Shown: positions 53,399-63,424, counted from the stretch's first letter. The stretch: DNA of 64,000 nucleotides from Bradyrhizobium sp. CB82 (GCF_029714405.1 NZ_CP121650.1:6329001-6393000), one strand, 5' to 3'. Numbers and translations: made by a program. Notes: a model not told the origin generated them from the sequence alone.

Positions 53399-54982
53399 TC
53401 ATCGCACTTCGGATGTTACTGGGGGCGAAGTTGCTTGGCCGCGCACGTCCCTCCCGGGACTGATTTTGGGATCCCTATTCCCGCGATATAGATGCACCAC
53501 CGCAATGTCATCAGCGTACACCCGCTCCCATCCCTCCATTCGATCGAACAAGGCGACAGCCGGGGTGGTCGGGGTCAGCAGAGTTGCAGTAATTTGATAT
53601 TCATCAAGCACCCGGAGAAGATCGCTTACATCTTGTAGCCCAACTGCGCGTCGATACCGCGTGATGAATTCGGCTCCATACAGTTCGGCACGAGAATCGA
53701 TAAACGGCGGGATGCCCCTGTAGATCAAATAGCTCCCAAAAGGGTAATCGTTAAAAATTCGACTGGATTTCGCCTCCTTGATGGTCTCCAGAGCAGCCGA
53801 CGGAGACGGGGCCGGGCTGAAATCAACCATCCTGCCAACAAAACTAGTTAGGCCAAGCAACGCTACCGCAAATGCGATGGACCACCGCCGCGTCGGTGCG
53901 GTCATTGAGAGATCGTTCTGCTGCAGGCGTCCCGAGAGGTGCTGGGCCAGCGGGCGGGCAATAAAAAACGGCGCTACCATTGCCATGACATCGATATAGC
54001 GTAGATGGGCAAGGGTCTGGTGAATGACGGCAAGCAATAAAACAATCCGCAAGGGGGGAAGCTTGAACCCGCTATAGAGAATGTAGGCCATTCCGGCCAA
54101 GAGGCTGACCTCAAACGGATTGAACACGCCAAAATCTTGCGGTTGCCACTCGCCGATGGCTGAGAGAACGTGACCGAGGCCAAAGAGCCTAAACGTGACA
54201 AGGATCGACTCCGGGCCGTAGGGAGTAATGCAGGCCGCCCCGAGCGCAAGAACCCCAAACCGAAACCATTGAAACGCCAATCTTGCTCGCGCGGATCTGT
54301 CAGCCGTCCAAAGCGCCTCTGCTGCGAACGGTGGAATGAGCGCCAACCCAAGCGTAAAGCTTCCGTGGAGATTGGCCCACAGGCACATCAAGACCAAGTA
54401 TGCTAGCGAGGGCGCACGGCGCTGCTCTGCGGCCTCGACGATGGCATTGGCCCACAGGACCATCACTGGAAGCACAAGCACATGAGGACGTGCATGCAAG
54501 TGACTTGTCGTCACGACCATGGCGCATCCGACCAGGATCGACACGGGGATTGGCGGCAACGCCCGAAGCAGCAACCGCGTAAGCAAAAAGAACGCCGTCC
54601 CGACAGCCAGTGCTGCCAACGTCACCGGCCCGGCCCACCCCGCCAGCCTGAATGCAGCCAGAAACAACAGCTCCGACAGCCACGCGCTCGTTATCCAGTT
54701 CGTTCCTGTCATGGTGAACGAAAACGGGTCGGCATGCGGGAAAGCGCGATGATCAATGATCCATTGACCGACCGCGAAATGCAGATAGACATCCGAATCG
54801 AGGAGCAACTTGTTGCCATGGCGTAGTAGGGCCAGATACTCGACGCCGCCGAATATGAATGGCAGCCACAGCCGAAGGCGATCAACGGTTTTGCGGTGGT
54901 TGATGTCGGGCGATATCGCTTGATGCGCGACCTGCGACTTGCCCGTTCGAAACATGCTCTTTACCGCGCGGATATCAGTCAC
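53399..54982 (-). CDS. Multi-membrane GT-C-like glycosyltransferase, hypothetical
   Basis: 527 residues with about ten helices. The first large loop has DSDVYLHFAVGQWIIDHRAF; an Asp-x-Asp pair there is the usual catalytic mark of GT-C enzymes that use polyprenyl-phosphate sugars. Later blocks are LMCLWANLHGSFTLGLALIP and a soluble C-terminal domain (about 415-510) with RIFNDYPFGSYLIYRGIPPF and DSRAELYG, as seen in hypothetical membrane proteins of this group. It is the first of three related enzymes on this strand. Donor and acceptor unknown. Confidence 0.65.
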   Translation of the reverse strand: MTDIRAVKSMFRTGKSQVAHQAISPDINHRKTVDRLRLWLPFIFGGVEYLALLRHGNKLLLDSDVYLHFAVGQWIIDHRAFPHADPFSFTMTGTNWITSAWLSELLFLAAFRLAGWAGPVTLAALAVGTAFFLLTRLLLRALPPIPVSILVGCAMVVTTSHLHARPHVLVLPVMVLWANAIVEAAEQRRAPSLAYLVLMCLWANLHGSFTLGLALIPPFAAEALWTADRSARARLAFQWFRFGVLALGAACITPYGPESILVTFRLFGLGHVLSAIGEWQPQDFGVFNPFEVSLLAGMAYILYSGFKLPPLRIVLLLAVIHQTLAHLRYIDVMAMVAPFFIARPLAQHLSGRLQQNDLSMTAPTRRWSIAFAVALLGLTSFVGRMVDFSPAPSPSAALETIKEAKSSRIFNDYPFGSYLIYRGIPPFIDSRAELYGAEFITRYRRAVGLQDVSDLLRVLDEYQITATLLTPTTPAVALFDRMEGWERVYADDIAVVHLYRGNRDPKISPGRDVRGQATSPPVTSEVR

Positions 54983-55252
54983 AGTTCCTTGCTCCTGGCC
55001 ATGCGCAAAGACGGGATTTGAAAACTCGCGACTTACAGGCGTCCTAAGGATTTGTTGGCAGGAATGTCCTCAGGGTCTTAGATGAAATTTGATTGATTCG
55101 CCGCTTTCCGTTCGAGAACGTTGCACACGCTGCCCCATCAGTTCTGGTATCGCATCCTTGGGATGCTCGGGACGATCTCAGCTTTTTATGTCCAATCCAT
55201 CAGTGTCCTGCACCTCTTAATTCTTAATGCGCCGGCCCATCGCAACCGTGCC

Positions 55253-56515
55253 TCAGCTCGGTGTGACTGTCGCCGCGATCTTTGCAACGTTCAAACGGTG
55301 GCTGCGCAGCAGAATTCTGAACACAAGAAGAACCGCTAAGACGAGCGCGACGCCGCTGATCGAGAGCAATCTGTGCTCGTGGTAATCGCTCCCGTCCTGC
55401 AGTTGCAGTCGATATGCTTGCAGCAAACCAGAGATCCCCGCGAGGAAGATCAGACCGTAGATCGTCGCTCTTTCGCGTTCGCTCCCAAACTGCACGATTT
55501 CGGGCAACAGCAGTGCCAATCCGATACCGAGGACCGGTAGATCGTAATCATACGCATAAGGGCTTGTTAACACCGAAACCATCGCGACAAGACCAAGCGT
55601 CGAGCGAGGCGCGAAGCCGGACCTGATCGCAAACACGATTGCTGCGACACTGAGAGTTACGACCGTACCCTGCGCCGCAAGGGCAGCCCACGACAGCAAT
55701 CCGGCGCTGCGAAGAGCCGCATAAGGCGAGATCATCCGATGAAGTGGATAAACGCCCCTTTCCAAAAGGATTCCGGATTCGCGGACACCTTCGAGAAAGG
55801 CGCTCCAGATCCCAGGACCGAGGAGAACGGTTGCAGCCAGGGAACTTGCCAAGACAACCGTCCCGGCGACAAGGGCGATCATCCATCGACGAGTAAGCAG
55901 AGTGTAACCCGCTAATGCGACGGCGAGATGCGGCTTAATCACCATGCTCCCCAAGGCCAATCCCGCGACAACCTGCCGGTTCGAGAATGCTACGCACGCC
56001 AAGCCCATGAGACCGCCGGTGAGAAACCCGTTCTGGCCAGAGCTGACCGTAACGGCAAGCGCGGGAAATAGCACCACCAAGAGCAGCGCGAAGTAGCTGC
56101 CGGCGATCGATCGCAAGGTCAGCAGATAAAACCCCAGCGTCGTCGCCGTAAACGCAAGATAGGCTAATCCGACCGGCAAAAAAGCCAAAGGCGCAACCAT
56201 AAGGTCAAACTGGGGCGGGTAAGTCCAAGGCATGAAAATGCCCGCGCCTGCGTTCGCCTGCCTTTGCATCTCCGCGAATTTCAGGGCTTGGTAGGCTTGA
56301 TCAATGTCCCCCAACCAAACCCTTTGGGCGGCGATGTGAAAGGCATCGAAATCGACCAGTTCCCGGTTTTCGCCCAGACCGAGGCGGGAAAACCAACATA
56401 CCTTCAGGACTAGTACGATGCTGAGGGCGATGAGCGTCAAACGCGTGTACATCGCCCGTTTCGCGTCTGACGATTGGGCCAGTTCCATGGTCCGCGCAAA
56501 CATTAAGCCGCACAA
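55253..56515 (-). CDS. GT87-family (DUF2029) polyprenyl glycosyltransferase, copy A
   Basis: 420 residues with 10-11 helices. Diagnostic blocks are ELVDFDAFHIAAQRVWLGDI (Asp pair in the first loop), MPWTYPPQFDLMVAPLAFLP, SSGQNGFLTGGLMGLAC, VIKPHLAVALAGYTLLTRRW and LTSPYAYDYDLPVLGIGLAL. The family includes mannosyltransferases that use polyprenyl-phosphomannose on the periplasmic side. It shares most of these blocks with the gene at 56917-58212, so the two arose by tandem duplication. Confidence 0.82.
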   Translation of the reverse strand: MCGLMFARTMELAQSSDAKRAMYTRLTLIALSIVLVLKVCWFSRLGLGENRELVDFDAFHIAAQRVWLGDIDQAYQALKFAEMQRQANAGAGIFMPWTYPPQFDLMVAPLAFLPVGLAYLAFTATTLGFYLLTLRSIAGSYFALLLVVLFPALAVTVSSGQNGFLTGGLMGLACVAFSNRQVVAGLALGSMVIKPHLAVALAGYTLLTRRWMIALVAGTVVLASSLAATVLLGPGIWSAFLEGVRESGILLERGVYPLHRMISPYAALRSAGLLSWAALAAQGTVVTLSVAAIVFAIRSGFAPRSTLGLVAMVSVLTSPYAYDYDLPVLGIGLALLLPEIVQFGSERERATIYGLIFLAGISGLLQAYRLQLQDGSDYHEHRLLSISGVALVLAVLLVFRILLRSHRLNVAKIAATVTPS

Positions 56516-56916
56516 TCAAAATGCAGAAGAATGCCCAAGAGGTTATCAGCATCCCTGAGCGCCAGAAAGATGAGATACGCAAAACTCGTGTTTGATCGCA
56601 TTCCGGAATACTCAGAGCGAGCCGATGTGACTAAGGGCAATGGAGACGAAGCTAACCCTATCGGGTGAACTGATAACAATAACGCCTGGACGGCACTCTC
56701 GTCCGGTTGCCCCTTTTCGGTCGAGAACGTCTTTACCTCAGCCCGAACCCGACGCGGCTCGGAAAGAGGTTGCAAGATCGCTGCTGGGCGCGCGGGCCGA
56801 CTTCCGACCCTATCTCGCCGCAGCGAGCCCATTCGCCGCGCTGCCGCGCGTGACGCTGTTCCGAATGATTGCCCGCGAGCCACGTAGCGCTGGCCGATGG
56901 GCAGCGGTGACGATCC
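56516..56916. other. Gap between the two GT87 genes
   Basis: About 400 bases with overlapping frames on both strands (126 and 129 codons) that extend into gene ends and show no motif. Probably non-coding; a promoter for copy A may lie here. Confidence 0.35.
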
Positions 56917-58212
56917 CTATTGCCGGCCGCGAAGAGCTGCTCCTATGGAATCTACCAAATCCCCTTCAGTGCTCACAGTTTGAACTGCGGCCTGCTCGCC
57001 TGCGCCTCGCAACAAAACTCGAACTGTGAGCCAGAGAAGAACGAGAAGCGGGAAGCCGCCGAACGAGGGGACGGGGTAGTCAATCACGCCCGTTCCGTAC
57101 TGCACGCACGCTCGCAAGATCTGGAACCAGGTGTAAGATCCTGCCAGGAGCGTCATGCTGTAAATTGCGGCGCGCTCGCGCGCGCTTGCGAGACGGGTGA
57201 GATCGGGCAGCAAGAGGGCCATGCCTACGCCAAGGATTGTCAGATCGTAGTCATAGGCATATGGGCTGATCAACACCGAGGCGACGGCCGCCAGGCCCAG
57301 ACACCAGTGCGCCGGTAGCCGGCGGTAGATCGCGCGGGCGACAATTGAGAGGGCGAACACGGCAACGACGACTTGGCTCAGAAATGCCAGCGAGGCGGAA
57401 AAGCCGGCCGTTCGCAGCATTGCATAGACGGAAATCATTCGAAACAGAGGGTAGGCTCCGCGCCCGAGATAAGTGGCGGAATCGTTCACGCTCCCTAGAA
57501 ACGCGCTCCAGATCTGCGGCCCCAGCAACAACGTGCAGAGGATCGAACTCGAAAGGATTACTGTCGTTGCCGTAATGACGGTAATCCAGCGGCGTGCGAG
57601 TAACGCATAAACCGCGAAGGCAATCGCAAGGTGCGGCTTGATGATCATCGCACCAAGACTTAGTCCGGCCGCAACCTGCCGCCGTTCGATGGTAAGGCAC
57701 GCAAGGCCGATAAGGCCCCCGGTCAGAAAACCGTTCTGGCCGCACATAAGGTTAATGAGCAGGGCCGGCGAAAGCAGAATCACGACCAGCGCGAAATAAC
57801 TCTTCGCAACCGCCCTTAGCGTCAGCAGATAAAACCCGAGTGTGGCGGCGCTAAAAAGGAAGTATGCAGTTCCGACCGGCACGAGCGCTAAGGGTGCGAC
57901 CAGCAGATCGAACTGCGGTGGATACGTCCACGGCATGAAACTGAACTTGCCACCGGAGGCATCCATCTGCATCTGGACGAGTCGGTCAAAACGGTAGGCC
58001 TGCGCGGGGTCCCCGAGCCAAACCCTTTGGGCGACGATGTAAAACGCGTCGAAATCGAGAAGACCCCTATCTCGCCAGGCTCCCCAACGGGAGAACCAGC
58101 CGGTCATGAAGACAAGGATGACTGTCAGTCCCTCGAGGATGTAGCGCGCGTACCTCGTCCGTTTCGCTGTTCGGACTAACTCCAATGTTCTGACTAACAT
58201 CGACCACAGCAC
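56917..58212 (-). CDS. GT87-family (DUF2029) polyprenyl glycosyltransferase, copy B
   Basis: 431 residues with the same architecture as copy A: LLDFDAFYIVAQRVWLGDPA, FMPWTYPPQFDLLVAPLALV, MCGQNGFLTGGLIGLACLTI, IIKPHLAIAFAVYALLARRW and LISPYAYDYDLTILGVGMAL. The C-terminal tail is more polar. Residue identity to copy A is clearly high over the whole length, which argues for old duplication with both copies kept. It is divergent from the UbiA-type gene. Confidence 0.82.
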   Translation of the reverse strand: MLWSMLVRTLELVRTAKRTRYARYILEGLTVILVFMTGWFSRWGAWRDRGLLDFDAFYIVAQRVWLGDPAQAYRFDRLVQMQMDASGGKFSFMPWTYPPQFDLLVAPLALVPVGTAYFLFSAATLGFYLLTLRAVAKSYFALVVILLSPALLINLMCGQNGFLTGGLIGLACLTIERRQVAAGLSLGAMIIKPHLAIAFAVYALLARRWITVITATTVILSSSILCTLLLGPQIWSAFLGSVNDSATYLGRGAYPLFRMISVYAMLRTAGFSASLAFLSQVVVAVFALSIVARAIYRRLPAHWCLGLAAVASVLISPYAYDYDLTILGVGMALLLPDLTRLASARERAAIYSMTLLAGSYTWFQILRACVQYGTGVIDYPVPSFGGFPLLVLLWLTVRVLLRGAGEQAAVQTVSTEGDLVDSIGAALRGRQ

Positions 58213-58368
58213 CCTAGAAAATTAACGTTGTTTCAATAAGATACGGAACACGATTGCGACCAATGAACCGGATTTCTGAAACGAAGATTTCATAGAGCGG
58301 ATCTGTGCGGCCCATTCACGCACATTCGGAAAGCTAGCAGTTTCGCCGCGCTGCGGGGATAAAAAACG

Positions 58369-59817
58369 ATGGGACCGAAGCTGAACTCTCCCTCTGAGTT
58401 AATGCTGAAGACGCCCCTAGTGGTGGATCTCGACGGGGCTCTTGTCGGATCGAATCTCTTTGTCGAATCAATCTTTGCCCATTTTGGCCGAGAGCCATCC
58501 GAACCGCGCAAGTTCATGAAGGCGCTGTTGCGCGGCAAGGCTGCTCTCAAGTCCCACATCTCCAGCACAACCCCGCTCGACGTCTCGCAGCTTCCATTTG
58601 ACGAGCAGGTGCTGAGCTTCATCCGCGAAGCAGCTGCGTCGGGCACGCCGGTCTATCTGATATCAGAGAACGGCGAGATATATGCCCGTGCCGTGACCGA
58701 CCATCTGGGTCTGTTCGCTGGGATCATCGCTTGCAGCGCATCCGAAAATCTTTCGCAGCCCGCCAAGGCGCAGGTTATAATTGAAACGTTTGGACGCGGC
58801 GGATTCGATTACATCGGCCACGGGGCTGCAGATTATCCGATCTGGGAGGCTGCCCGGCAGCGACTGGCCGCCCGTCCCTCTGCTGCCGTTCGGGCCAAAC
58901 TTGGCGAACTGGGCGGCGCAGCGATTTTGTCGAAATCCACCGGTCGGGAGTTCCGCTCCTGGATCAAGCTCCTCCGAATGCATCAGTGGGCCAAGAACGC
59001 GCTTGTCTTTGTGCCGCTGGTTACGGCTCAGAAATTCGCCCTTCCCTCGATGATCGCCGCGCTCACGGCCTTTGTCGCCTTCTCGCTCGCGGCTTCCGCC
59101 ATTTACATCCTAAACGATCTGGTAGACCTCGATGCCGACCGGAAGCATCCGACCAAGAAGGCACGTCCACTCGCGGCAGGAACAGTCCCAACGGCAGCCG
59201 CACTGTACATGGCCGTGCTATTGCTGCTTGCCGCAAGTGGGCTTGCCATCCCTCTGCCGGGTGAATTTGCCGCCGTTCTGGCCTTCTATCTTTTGCTGAC
59301 GACAGCCTATTCGTTTTGGTTGAAGCGTAAGTTGCTGATCGATGTCATCGCACTTGCGCTGCTGTATACGAGCCGCGTGGTCGGCGGCGCAGCAGCAGTT
59401 ACGGTGCCGCTGTCCGAATGGCTGCTCGGGTTTTCCATACTCATCTTCACGTCGCTTGCTCTGATCAAGCGGTATATCGAGTTGGCTACTCGGCTTGATG
59501 GCGAACTGCCAGATCCGACCAACCGCGATTACCGCAAGTCGGATCTCAGCGTTATCGCCGCAGTAGCGGCCGGAGCAGCGTTCAACGCGGTCACTGTATT
59601 TGCACTCTACATTTCTTCGGACACCGTTCATCGGCTGTATCGTCGTCCGGATGTCTTGTGGCTGATCTGCCCGATCTTGATGTACTGGCTGAGTAGGATC
59701 CTGATCTTGGCTCATCGGCGCGCGATGGATGACGATCCCATCATCTTCGCCCTCAAGGACCGCAACAGCCTCGTCGCGCTAGGCTCGATCGCCGCAATCC
59801 TGCTTTTTGCGATGTAG
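58369..59817 (+). CDS. HAD-domain plus UbiA prenyltransferase fusion (DPPR synthase-like)
   Basis: 482 residues. The N-terminal 190 residues look like a HAD phosphatase: PLVVDLDGALVGSNLFVESI with the catalytic Asp motif, and YLISENGE. The C-terminal part has nine helices and the UbiA motifs YILNDLVDLDADRKHPTKKA (NDxxDxxxD) and KRYIELATRLDG (Lys/Arg second motif). The LRMHQWAKNALVFVPLV segment is typical of decaprenyl-phosphate phosphoribosyltransferases, which make the lipid donor for arabinose or ribose transfer. It likely supplies a polyprenyl sugar for the neighbouring glycosyltransferases. Confidence 0.82.
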   Translation: MGPKLNSPSELMLKTPLVVDLDGALVGSNLFVESIFAHFGREPSEPRKFMKALLRGKAALKSHISSTTPLDVSQLPFDEQVLSFIREAAASGTPVYLISENGEIYARAVTDHLGLFAGIIACSASENLSQPAKAQVIIETFGRGGFDYIGHGAADYPIWEAARQRLAARPSAAVRAKLGELGGAAILSKSTGREFRSWIKLLRMHQWAKNALVFVPLVTAQKFALPSMIAALTAFVAFSLAASAIYILNDLVDLDADRKHPTKKARPLAAGTVPTAAALYMAVLLLLAASGLAIPLPGEFAAVLAFYLLLTTAYSFWLKRKLLIDVIALALLYTSRVVGGAAAVTVPLSEWLLGFSILIFTSLALIKRYIELATRLDGELPDPTNRDYRKSDLSVIAAVAAGAAFNAVTVFALYISSDTVHRLYRRPDVLWLICPILMYWLSRILILAHRRAMDDDPIIFALKDRNSLVALGSIAAILLFAM

Positions 59818-60134
59818 GCGGCAAAGATCGAAGCATTGTCGCATGCGCCAACGGGTGTTTGCTCGGCAAACATGCTGAAACCGTGAAGTGTGGACGAGGA
59901 AAAACGCTTTGCAGTTTCGGCAGCATCCGACGCTGAATGGAAGCTGCTTCCTGACTCCGCTCGACCGGACTTGCTGAGCGCACCATGCCCAACTCGTCGG
60001 AATCACGCGTGGCGGCGAGACGCGGCTGCGCTCGTCATCCCATCCTTACTCGGCAGCATCCAGCCGGCCACCCTCGACCTCGAGGAGGTGGCCTAGCGAT
60101 CCGCGGGATCTACATCAAATGCGACTGCGGCCGT
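59818..60134. other. Intergenic stretch without a recognisable gene
   Basis: About 317 bases between convergent genes. Short frames on both strands carry no motif. No strong terminator hairpin was noticed. Confidence 0.35.
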
Positions 60135-60347
60135 CTAGTACACGCACTGACGGACATAATAGCCGTTGACCCGTATCCACTGACACGGGCTTGGCGGAGG
60201 CTCCTTGATGATGGTGAAGCCGTGATAGTCGATGTCGGTTGGCGCGGTCAGGCCACGCCAGAACACCGCATTCACGTCGGACGAGCTCAGAATCATCGCT
60301 GCTGAGAAACAGGCCAGGGCGGCACAGAGCTGAAGGAGTGTTCGCAT
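60135..60347 (-). CDS. Small exported protein, 70 residues
   Basis: Starts MRTLLQLCAALACFSAAMIL, a signal peptide ending near SSSDVNA, with GGAAAA ahead of the ATG. The mature part holds VFWRGLTAPTDIDYHGFTII and ends WIRVNGYYVRQCVY, with one Cys pair possible (PCQW and RQCVY). I recognise no family. It is probably a periplasmic protein. Confidence 0.6.
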   Translation of the reverse strand: MRTLLQLCAALACFSAAMILSSSDVNAVFWRGLTAPTDIDYHGFTIIKEPPPSPCQWIRVNGYYVRQCVY

Positions 60348-60452
60348 CGTGATTTTCCGGTTGGGAATTGCTTGCGGTCGCGCGCCTATCCTGATGGGTC
60401 CCGGAGAAGCTCGCAAGTCCTATTGCACCGTCAAAAGGTCAGCGAGGAGCTC

Positions 60453-61340
60453 TCACGCCGCGAGCTTCACTCCGTGTGCGAAATCCCAGTATAGCTTTCG
60501 TGCACGCGCATAAAAGCGCCCGGGCGCGAGTTGCCGGTCGTCTATCCGGATCACGGGCGCGACCTTGGCGAAATTGCCGGTCGAAAAGATCTCGTCCGCA
60601 GTGACGAAATCGGCATAGCGCAGCGTTGCCTCCATCACCGTGATGCCGTCGCCGCGCAAAAGTTCGATCACACGCTGCCGCGTGATTCCGTTCAGGAAGG
60701 TGCCATTCGGCGCCGGCGTGTAGACAACGCCCGCTTTCGCCATGAACACGTTGGAATTGCCGAACTCCGCGACGTTACCGAGCATGTCCAGCATCAGGCA
60801 ATTCTGGAAGCCCCGCGAGGCCGCCTCCTTGAGCGCGCGGGAACTGTTCGGATAGAGACAGGAAGCCTTGACATCGGCCGGCGCGCATTCGGCGGTCGGT
60901 CTGCGGAACGGTGACAGTGTAATCGCCGTGCCGACAGGCGCCGGGATCGGCGATTCGTAGATGCAAAGGCACCAATCCGTCGTTTCCGGATCGAACAGCA
61001 CACCGCCGCCGATGCCGTTCTGCGGCCAGTACATCGGGCGGATGTAGAGTTCGGCGTTGGCCGGGAAACGGGCGACACCTTCACGCGCCAGTCCGAGCCA
61101 CGTGCCGAGATCGACGATCGGTTTGAGCCCGAAGTTGACGGCCGATTGATTGACGCGGGCGCAATGACGATCGAGGTCGGGCATAACGCCTTCGAAGGCG
61201 CGCGCGCCGTCGAAGATGGTCGAAGCGAGCCAGAGCCCGTGGGTGCGTGGCCCCATGATCGGCACGTTGCCCTCGTGCCACTCGCCTCGGAAGAATGTCC
61301 ATGTCCTCGAATGGCTGACGGACTTGGTGTCGGGAACCAT
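60453..61340 (-). CDS. Class IV PLP aminotransferase, branched-chain type
   Basis: 295 residues with the fold-type IV layout: RTHGLWLASTIFDGARAFEG, YIRPMYWPQNGIGGGVLF, the PLP Lys in ADVKASCLYPNSSRAL (Lys 158), and GNVAEFGNSNVFMAKAGVVY. This places it with branched-chain aminotransferases, though a D-amino acid or methionine-related keto acid substrate is possible. It begins 28 bases after the GNAT gene of the methionine cluster, so it is probably in the same operon. Confidence 0.85.
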   Translation of the reverse strand: MVPDTKSVSHSRTWTFFRGEWHEGNVPIMGPRTHGLWLASTIFDGARAFEGVMPDLDRHCARVNQSAVNFGLKPIVDLGTWLGLAREGVARFPANAELYIRPMYWPQNGIGGGVLFDPETTDWCLCIYESPIPAPVGTAITLSPFRRPTAECAPADVKASCLYPNSSRALKEAASRGFQNCLMLDMLGNVAEFGNSNVFMAKAGVVYTPAPNGTFLNGITRQRVIELLRGDGITVMEATLRYADFVTADEIFSTGNFAKVAPVIRIDDRQLAPGRFYARARKLYWDFAHGVKLAA

Positions 61341-61368
61341 GGCGAACCTCCATTCTGGGACGACTGAG

Positions 61369-62247
61369 TTATGGTCCGTAGATCACCAGCTCAGAATCCG
61401 ACAGGTCGGCAAGCCGTGGGCGCTGCGGACCCTTGAAGTATTTGCGCCGTTCCCTGTAGAGCCCGACCAGGCCCTTCATGCGGCCGTTGGCGTCGAGAGC
61501 GACGCAGATCCGGCCGCGCCAGAGCAGGAAGCGGCCGATGGCGCCGGCGCAGGCGACGTAGTCGGCCACATCGGTGCAATAGATCAACTGCATGGCGAGA
61601 AGCGCGATCCCGCGGATTCGCATCGACTGCAGGACGAACGGAAAGGCGCGGCCATCTCCGGCGCGGCATACCAGGCTGACGCAGCCGTAGGCCGCGTGAC
61701 GTGCAAGCAGCGCGACGTCAGCCTCGGACAAGCCGGCGACCGCCTGCGCGTCCTGCCGGACGACTTCGACGCGCATATCCTTGAGCGGACGCGACACCGC
61801 TGGAAAGGAGTAGAACAAACCGACGCAATAGCGGCGGAATCCCTGCGCCTCGATGGCTCGCCAAGTCCATTGTGCCGGACTGATATTGACGTAGGTGACG
61901 TCCTTGTGGCGCTGCGCGACCTTGGTCAGCATGGGCGCGTAGCTGCGAAAGGCAGGTTCCACATACCAGCTGGAGAGATTGCAGCGGATCGAGGTACAGC
62001 CGTTATCGTTCCGCGCGGTGTGGATCAACAGCAGAGCGCCGACGAGCGTCCCGTCATGCTCGAGCATGTAGCCGAAGCGCGTAAAGCCTTCGGGTACCTC
62101 CCGCACGGACATGCGCCGGAGTCCGTCCATCCAGTAGTTGCGCGTTCGGACTGGAAAGCCGCGTGCCAAAAGGTCGGCGATGGCGTCCAGATCGGCTATT
62201 CCTATCTCGCGGCATCGGATCATGGTCCGAACTGAACTCTCACTCAT
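61369..62247 (-). CDS. GNAT-like acyltransferase
   Basis: 292 residues. The first half has GIADLDAIADLLARGFPVRT, DGTLVGALLLIHTARND and AQWTWRAIEAQGFRRYCVGL, which fit a GNAT acetyl-CoA-binding core. The second half (about 150-290) has no recognised domain but is rich in hydrophobic segments such as LLAMQLIYCTDVADYVACAG. Its start overlaps the metA-type gene by 8 bases, so they are coupled. Acyl donor and acceptor unknown. Confidence 0.6.
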   Translation of the reverse strand: MSESSVRTMIRCREIGIADLDAIADLLARGFPVRTRNYWMDGLRRMSVREVPEGFTRFGYMLEHDGTLVGALLLIHTARNDNGCTSIRCNLSSWYVEPAFRSYAPMLTKVAQRHKDVTYVNISPAQWTWRAIEAQGFRRYCVGLFYSFPAVSRPLKDMRVEVVRQDAQAVAGLSEADVALLARHAAYGCVSLVCRAGDGRAFPFVLQSMRIRGIALLAMQLIYCTDVADYVACAGAIGRFLLWRGRICVALDANGRMKGLVGLYRERRKYFKGPQRPRLADLSDSELVIYGP

Positions 62248-63397
62248 AATGTCCGAGCCGCTGCTTGGTCATCGGGTTTGGCGAGCGCGCCAAGCGAGCG
62301 GATCGAGCCGCAACCAATTTGCGTCCATGACCATCCGCCGGAATTCCGGCTGCGGAGAGAGCCGCTTCTCGCGCCCCCAACGGTTTTGCGCGCCCAGCTT
62401 GCTGCGACATCATGTACAGCAACCAGTTGCGGTATATGCGCTTGGCCGGCAGACGCCAGACGTTGTTCAGGTCCTTCGCCAACTGATCGGCCGGAAAGTC
62501 GGCGAAAAGCTCCGGGTGTCTGTCGGAAAGGGCTTTCTGTCGGAAAGCGGTCAGTATCTGTTCCGCCTCTGCGTCGAAATAACCGCTCGGTATCGTCGGA
62601 CAGACTTCGTTCTCGCCCCGGAGGAAGCGGCCCATGTCTCTTCTATGTTCGCCCAGCAGGCTCTGGGTTTCGTATTCCGGATGGCCCTGGAAATGGACGA
62701 AAAGGCTCTTCTTCTGCTGCTTGATGAAGCAGTCGACCCCAGCCTCGCCCGACCAGGTGAGAACCGAATATCCGCAGTTCGCGAGTTCTCGCTCCTGCAC
62801 CTCGTTCCATCGGGCGTGCGGTATTCTGAAGGTCTTCGGCACGTCTTGCATCAGGGGATGATGTCTCTTCTTTGTCTGAGCGAAGACACCGAAGCATTTT
62901 GCGGGCAGCTTGTGGCGCGCAACGCCGTCCATGTGCAGAACGGCAGCATGGACGGCCAGACAGGAAAACACCGACGACACGGTATTCTCTCTGGCCCATT
63001 CGGCGATCTGGACGAAGGTGGCCCAATATGGCTCGTCCGTGAGGCTGGCGGCTCTAGGTTCGGCGCCCGTCACGATTACCCCGTCCAGCCTCCTGTTCAG
63101 CAAATCGCCGACGCCACGGTAGTATCGACGCACGTAATCGCGGCCCCATTCCGAACGGGGGGTCGCCTCCATCGTATAGAAATGCAGCCTGACCAAAAGT
63201 CGTCCGGCCGCCGCATCGAGCAGGTCAAACAGCTGGCGCTCGGTCGACATCAAGGCAGCATCCGACATGTTGTTGATGAGCCCGATGTCGAGGCACTCCA
63301 CCCGATTTGGCGGCGATGCAATAGCAGCGCGGCCTCCACTCCGCGCTCGCAAGAAGAGGTGATGGTCGTCGGAGTCGATATCGATTAGTACTGGCAT
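62240..63397 (-). CDS. metA: Homoserine O-acyltransferase, MetA type
   Basis: 385 residues, longer than the 310 of E. coli MetA because of a C-terminal extension past about residue 330. The HTS fold is evident: GLINNMSDAALMSTERQL, GAEPRAASLTDEPYW, the catalytic Cys 146 in FSCLAVHAAVLHMDGV, and the His/Glu pair in FQGHPEYETQSLLGEHRRD (His 239, Glu 241). It activates homoserine with an acyl-CoA for methionine synthesis; acetyl or succinyl donor cannot be decided here. It starts 27 bases after the metY-type gene and overlaps the GNAT gene. Confidence 0.85.
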   Translation of the reverse strand: MPVLIDIDSDDHHLFLRARSGGRAAIASPPNRVECLDIGLINNMSDAALMSTERQLFDLLDAAAGRLLVRLHFYTMEATPRSEWGRDYVRRYYRGVGDLLNRRLDGVIVTGAEPRAASLTDEPYWATFVQIAEWARENTVSSVFSCLAVHAAVLHMDGVARHKLPAKCFGVFAQTKKRHHPLMQDVPKTFRIPHARWNEVQERELANCGYSVLTWSGEAGVDCFIKQQKKSLFVHFQGHPEYETQSLLGEHRRDMGRFLRGENEVCPTIPSGYFDAEAEQILTAFRQKALSDRHPELFADFPADQLAKDLNNVWRLPAKRIYRNWLLYMMSQQAGRAKPLGAREAALSAAGIPADGHGRKLVAARSARLARSPNPMTKQRLGHYE

Positions 63398-63424
63398 CGG
63401 AATGCCTTCATGGTTGACGCAACA

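Noticed and set aside
56503..57029. Two overlapping frames of about 130 codons between the GT87 genes
   Set aside because: Opposite strands, no motifs, and each runs into a gene end; they look like chance frames in GC-rich DNA.
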